Assembly (NCBI GenBank): GCA_013215905.1
Contig: JABSQI010000092.1
Span: forward strand, 1-6,791
From: Legionellales bacterium
Lineage (GTDB): Bacteria > Pseudomonadota > Gammaproteobacteria > PIVX01
Direction of reading: 5' to 3'
DNA: 6,791 nucleotides
The translations under genes and the position numbers were made by a program. Position 1 is the stretch's first letter. The number at the start of each line of letters is the position of its first letter. Below the pieces are notes generated by a model that was given only the letters and a program-made list of their open reading frames with translations, was not told the origin of the DNA and made no database searches. Positions 5,819 to 6,791 of the stretch are shown here, one piece after another.

Positions 5819-6791
5819 AAAATATACTAATGTCCCAGCTATTACAACATATGGTAATTCTGCTATTAGATTCTGGAAGAATATTAAAAAAATTAATAGG
5901 AAGATACCACAACATATACTAGATAATCTGGTTTTTGCTCCCATCTTAATATTTATAATACTTAATGAAGATGTTCCTACTGTTCCTCCAAGAATGCTCG
6001 AAAATATATGCGCTAGTCCGTGAGTCTTCAAAGTTCTATTACCACTATATCTATTTTCATTGATAACACCGATCAGCAAGGTGGTGAGCAAGGTTGAAAT
6101 AGACATAACGATTGCAAGTGTTAGACCTGATTTTAGTAAGAATGGTAATAGTGTAAAAAACGCATCATCTGTAAATATTTTAGGGAAAATTTTTATCGGA
6201 AACAAATTATCAAAAGACATAGATAACTTACCTATGACTGGCCCAATATTATAAGACCCTATATATTTAAGATAGTGATAAGTAAGTACGCCTATTGAGA
6301 TCCCTATGATTGGTGCTGGAGGCATTTTAGGGTATTTTTTTCTCCATTCCTTTGCTGAGAAAAGTGCTAGGACTGTAATGATACCAATAATTATATTCCA
6401 GATAGACATTTCATTAATAGCTTTTTCAAATGAATAATTTAATTTTTGATCTAGTCCTAAAAAAATTTTCCATTGGGATATTACAAATAGTATACCAATA
6501 CCATTTAGGAAGCCGGATATCACTGGATAAGGAATATATTGGATTAAGTTTCCAAATTTTAATACTCCAAAAATTATCTGAAATATAGCCGCAATTATGA
6601 TAATTATTGCTATCCATGCAAGTATATGTGATTGGTCCAAATTAATATTTAGATGGTATTTATCTAGATTCGTAAGCTCGGTAATTATATCTGCTAATAC
6701 AAAACTAGCGGTTGTTGAAGGAGAAAGGATCTGAGCCGGTATTTTTCCTACTATAGATACAGTAAACGTTAATACAATCGCAGAAATTAAT
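5816..6791 (-). CDS. SulP membrane-domain fragment, 5' part of the interrupted transporter (partial)
   Basis: This is the transmembrane part. The frame is open from the window edge; no start codon of the gene is inside the window. Near the edge it reads IPAQILSPSTTASFVLADII, matching the SulP region usually written Q-I-S-G-P-T-x-A, with Ser-Pro-Ser in place of Gly-Pro-Thr. Later come long hydrophobic helices, the family motif GNLIQYIPYPVISGFLNGIGILF, the segment ALFSAKEWRKKYPKMPPAPIIGI, and near the end GGTVGTSSLSIINIKMGAKTRLS, which corresponds to the conserved second repeat, then LPYVVIAGTLVYF and the TGA. If translation stops here, the last core strand and helix and both cytoplasmic domains are lost. 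The protein would probably be non-functional, because bacterial SulP proteins need the full 14-segment fold. Confidence 0.6.
   Translation of the reverse strand, partial: LISAIVLTFTVSIVGKIPAQILSPSTTASFVLADIITELTNLDKYHLNINLDQSHILAWIAIIIIIAAIFQIIFGVLKFGNLIQYIPYPVISGFLNGIGILFVISQWKIFLGLDQKLNYSFEKAINEMSIWNIIIGIITVLALFSAKEWRKKYPKMPPAPIIGISIGVLTYHYLKYIGSYNIGPVIGKLSMSFDNLFPIKIFPKIFTDDAFFTLLPFLLKSGLTLAIVMSISTLLTTLLIGVINENRYSGNRTLKTHGLAHIFSSILGGTVGTSSLSIINIKMGAKTRLSSICCGIFLLIFLIFFQNLIAELPYVVIAGTLVYF

Larger units (their letters stand above)
4733..6791 (-). pseudogene. SulP-STAS-cNMP anion transporter gene, cut by one in-frame TGA; 5' end outside window
   Basis: Read on the minus strand from the right edge, one frame runs for 686 codons to the TAA at 4733, broken only by a TGA at 5818-5816 (codon 325 of the visible part). 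Before it lies the SulP (SLC26-like) membrane domain; after it come its last helix, a STAS domain and a cyclic-nucleotide-binding-like domain, the usual order for this family. The reading frame is the same on both sides. The residues right after the TGA (LNIIDLSGIKLL) continue the conserved SulP segment, so the stop falls inside the domain rather than at a gene boundary. Such transporters move anions such as sulfate, bicarbonate or organic acids across the inner membrane; the substrate cannot be told here. Explanations are a recent nonsense mutation, a sequencing or assembly error, or leaky read-through. No other decay is visible. Confidence 0.7.

Overview
The window is an AT-rich stretch (intergenic parts near 20% G+C) from a bacterium. 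NudE and malate dehydrogenase (Mdh) are of clear gammaproteobacterial type. The Mdh reads closely like the Legionella/Coxiella form, so a Legionellales-like, possibly host-associated gammaproteobacterium is the best guess. This rests on remembered family sequences, not a search. The complete genes end in TAA or TAG, and the Trp codons checked in hemW and mdh are TGG, so the standard code applies.

Layout: (1) 8-550 (+), a small secreted protein of unknown function with four Cys in its mature part. (2) 636-1421 (-), an orphan LuxR-type regulator, convergent with gene 1. (3) 1422-1901, a 480-bp gene-free stretch. It holds the regulator's leader and probable promoter, and near its right end a G+C-richer, foldable element that may be a small RNA. 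(4) 1902-3053 (-), hemW, a radical-SAM heme chaperone. (5) 3137-4703 (+), nudE and mdh with a 10-bp gap, one transcription unit divergent from hemW. (6) 4733 to the right edge (-), a SulP-family anion transporter with C-terminal STAS and cyclic-nucleotide-binding-like domains. Its N-terminus lies outside the window and its frame is cut by one in-frame TGA at 5816-5818.

The core genes are housekeeping: heme insertion (HemW), turnover of ADP-linked nucleotides such as NADH and ADP-ribose (NudE) and the TCA cycle (Mdh, an NAD enzyme). The accessory parts are the regulator, the secreted protein and the interrupted transporter. I do not see a clearly new multi-gene system. The points most worth a second look are the single TGA in an otherwise intact SulP gene, the possible small RNA at about 1800-1896, and a box (ATGTTACAGTA / TACAGTATATT) found three times in non-coding DNA, each time pointing toward a possible transcript.
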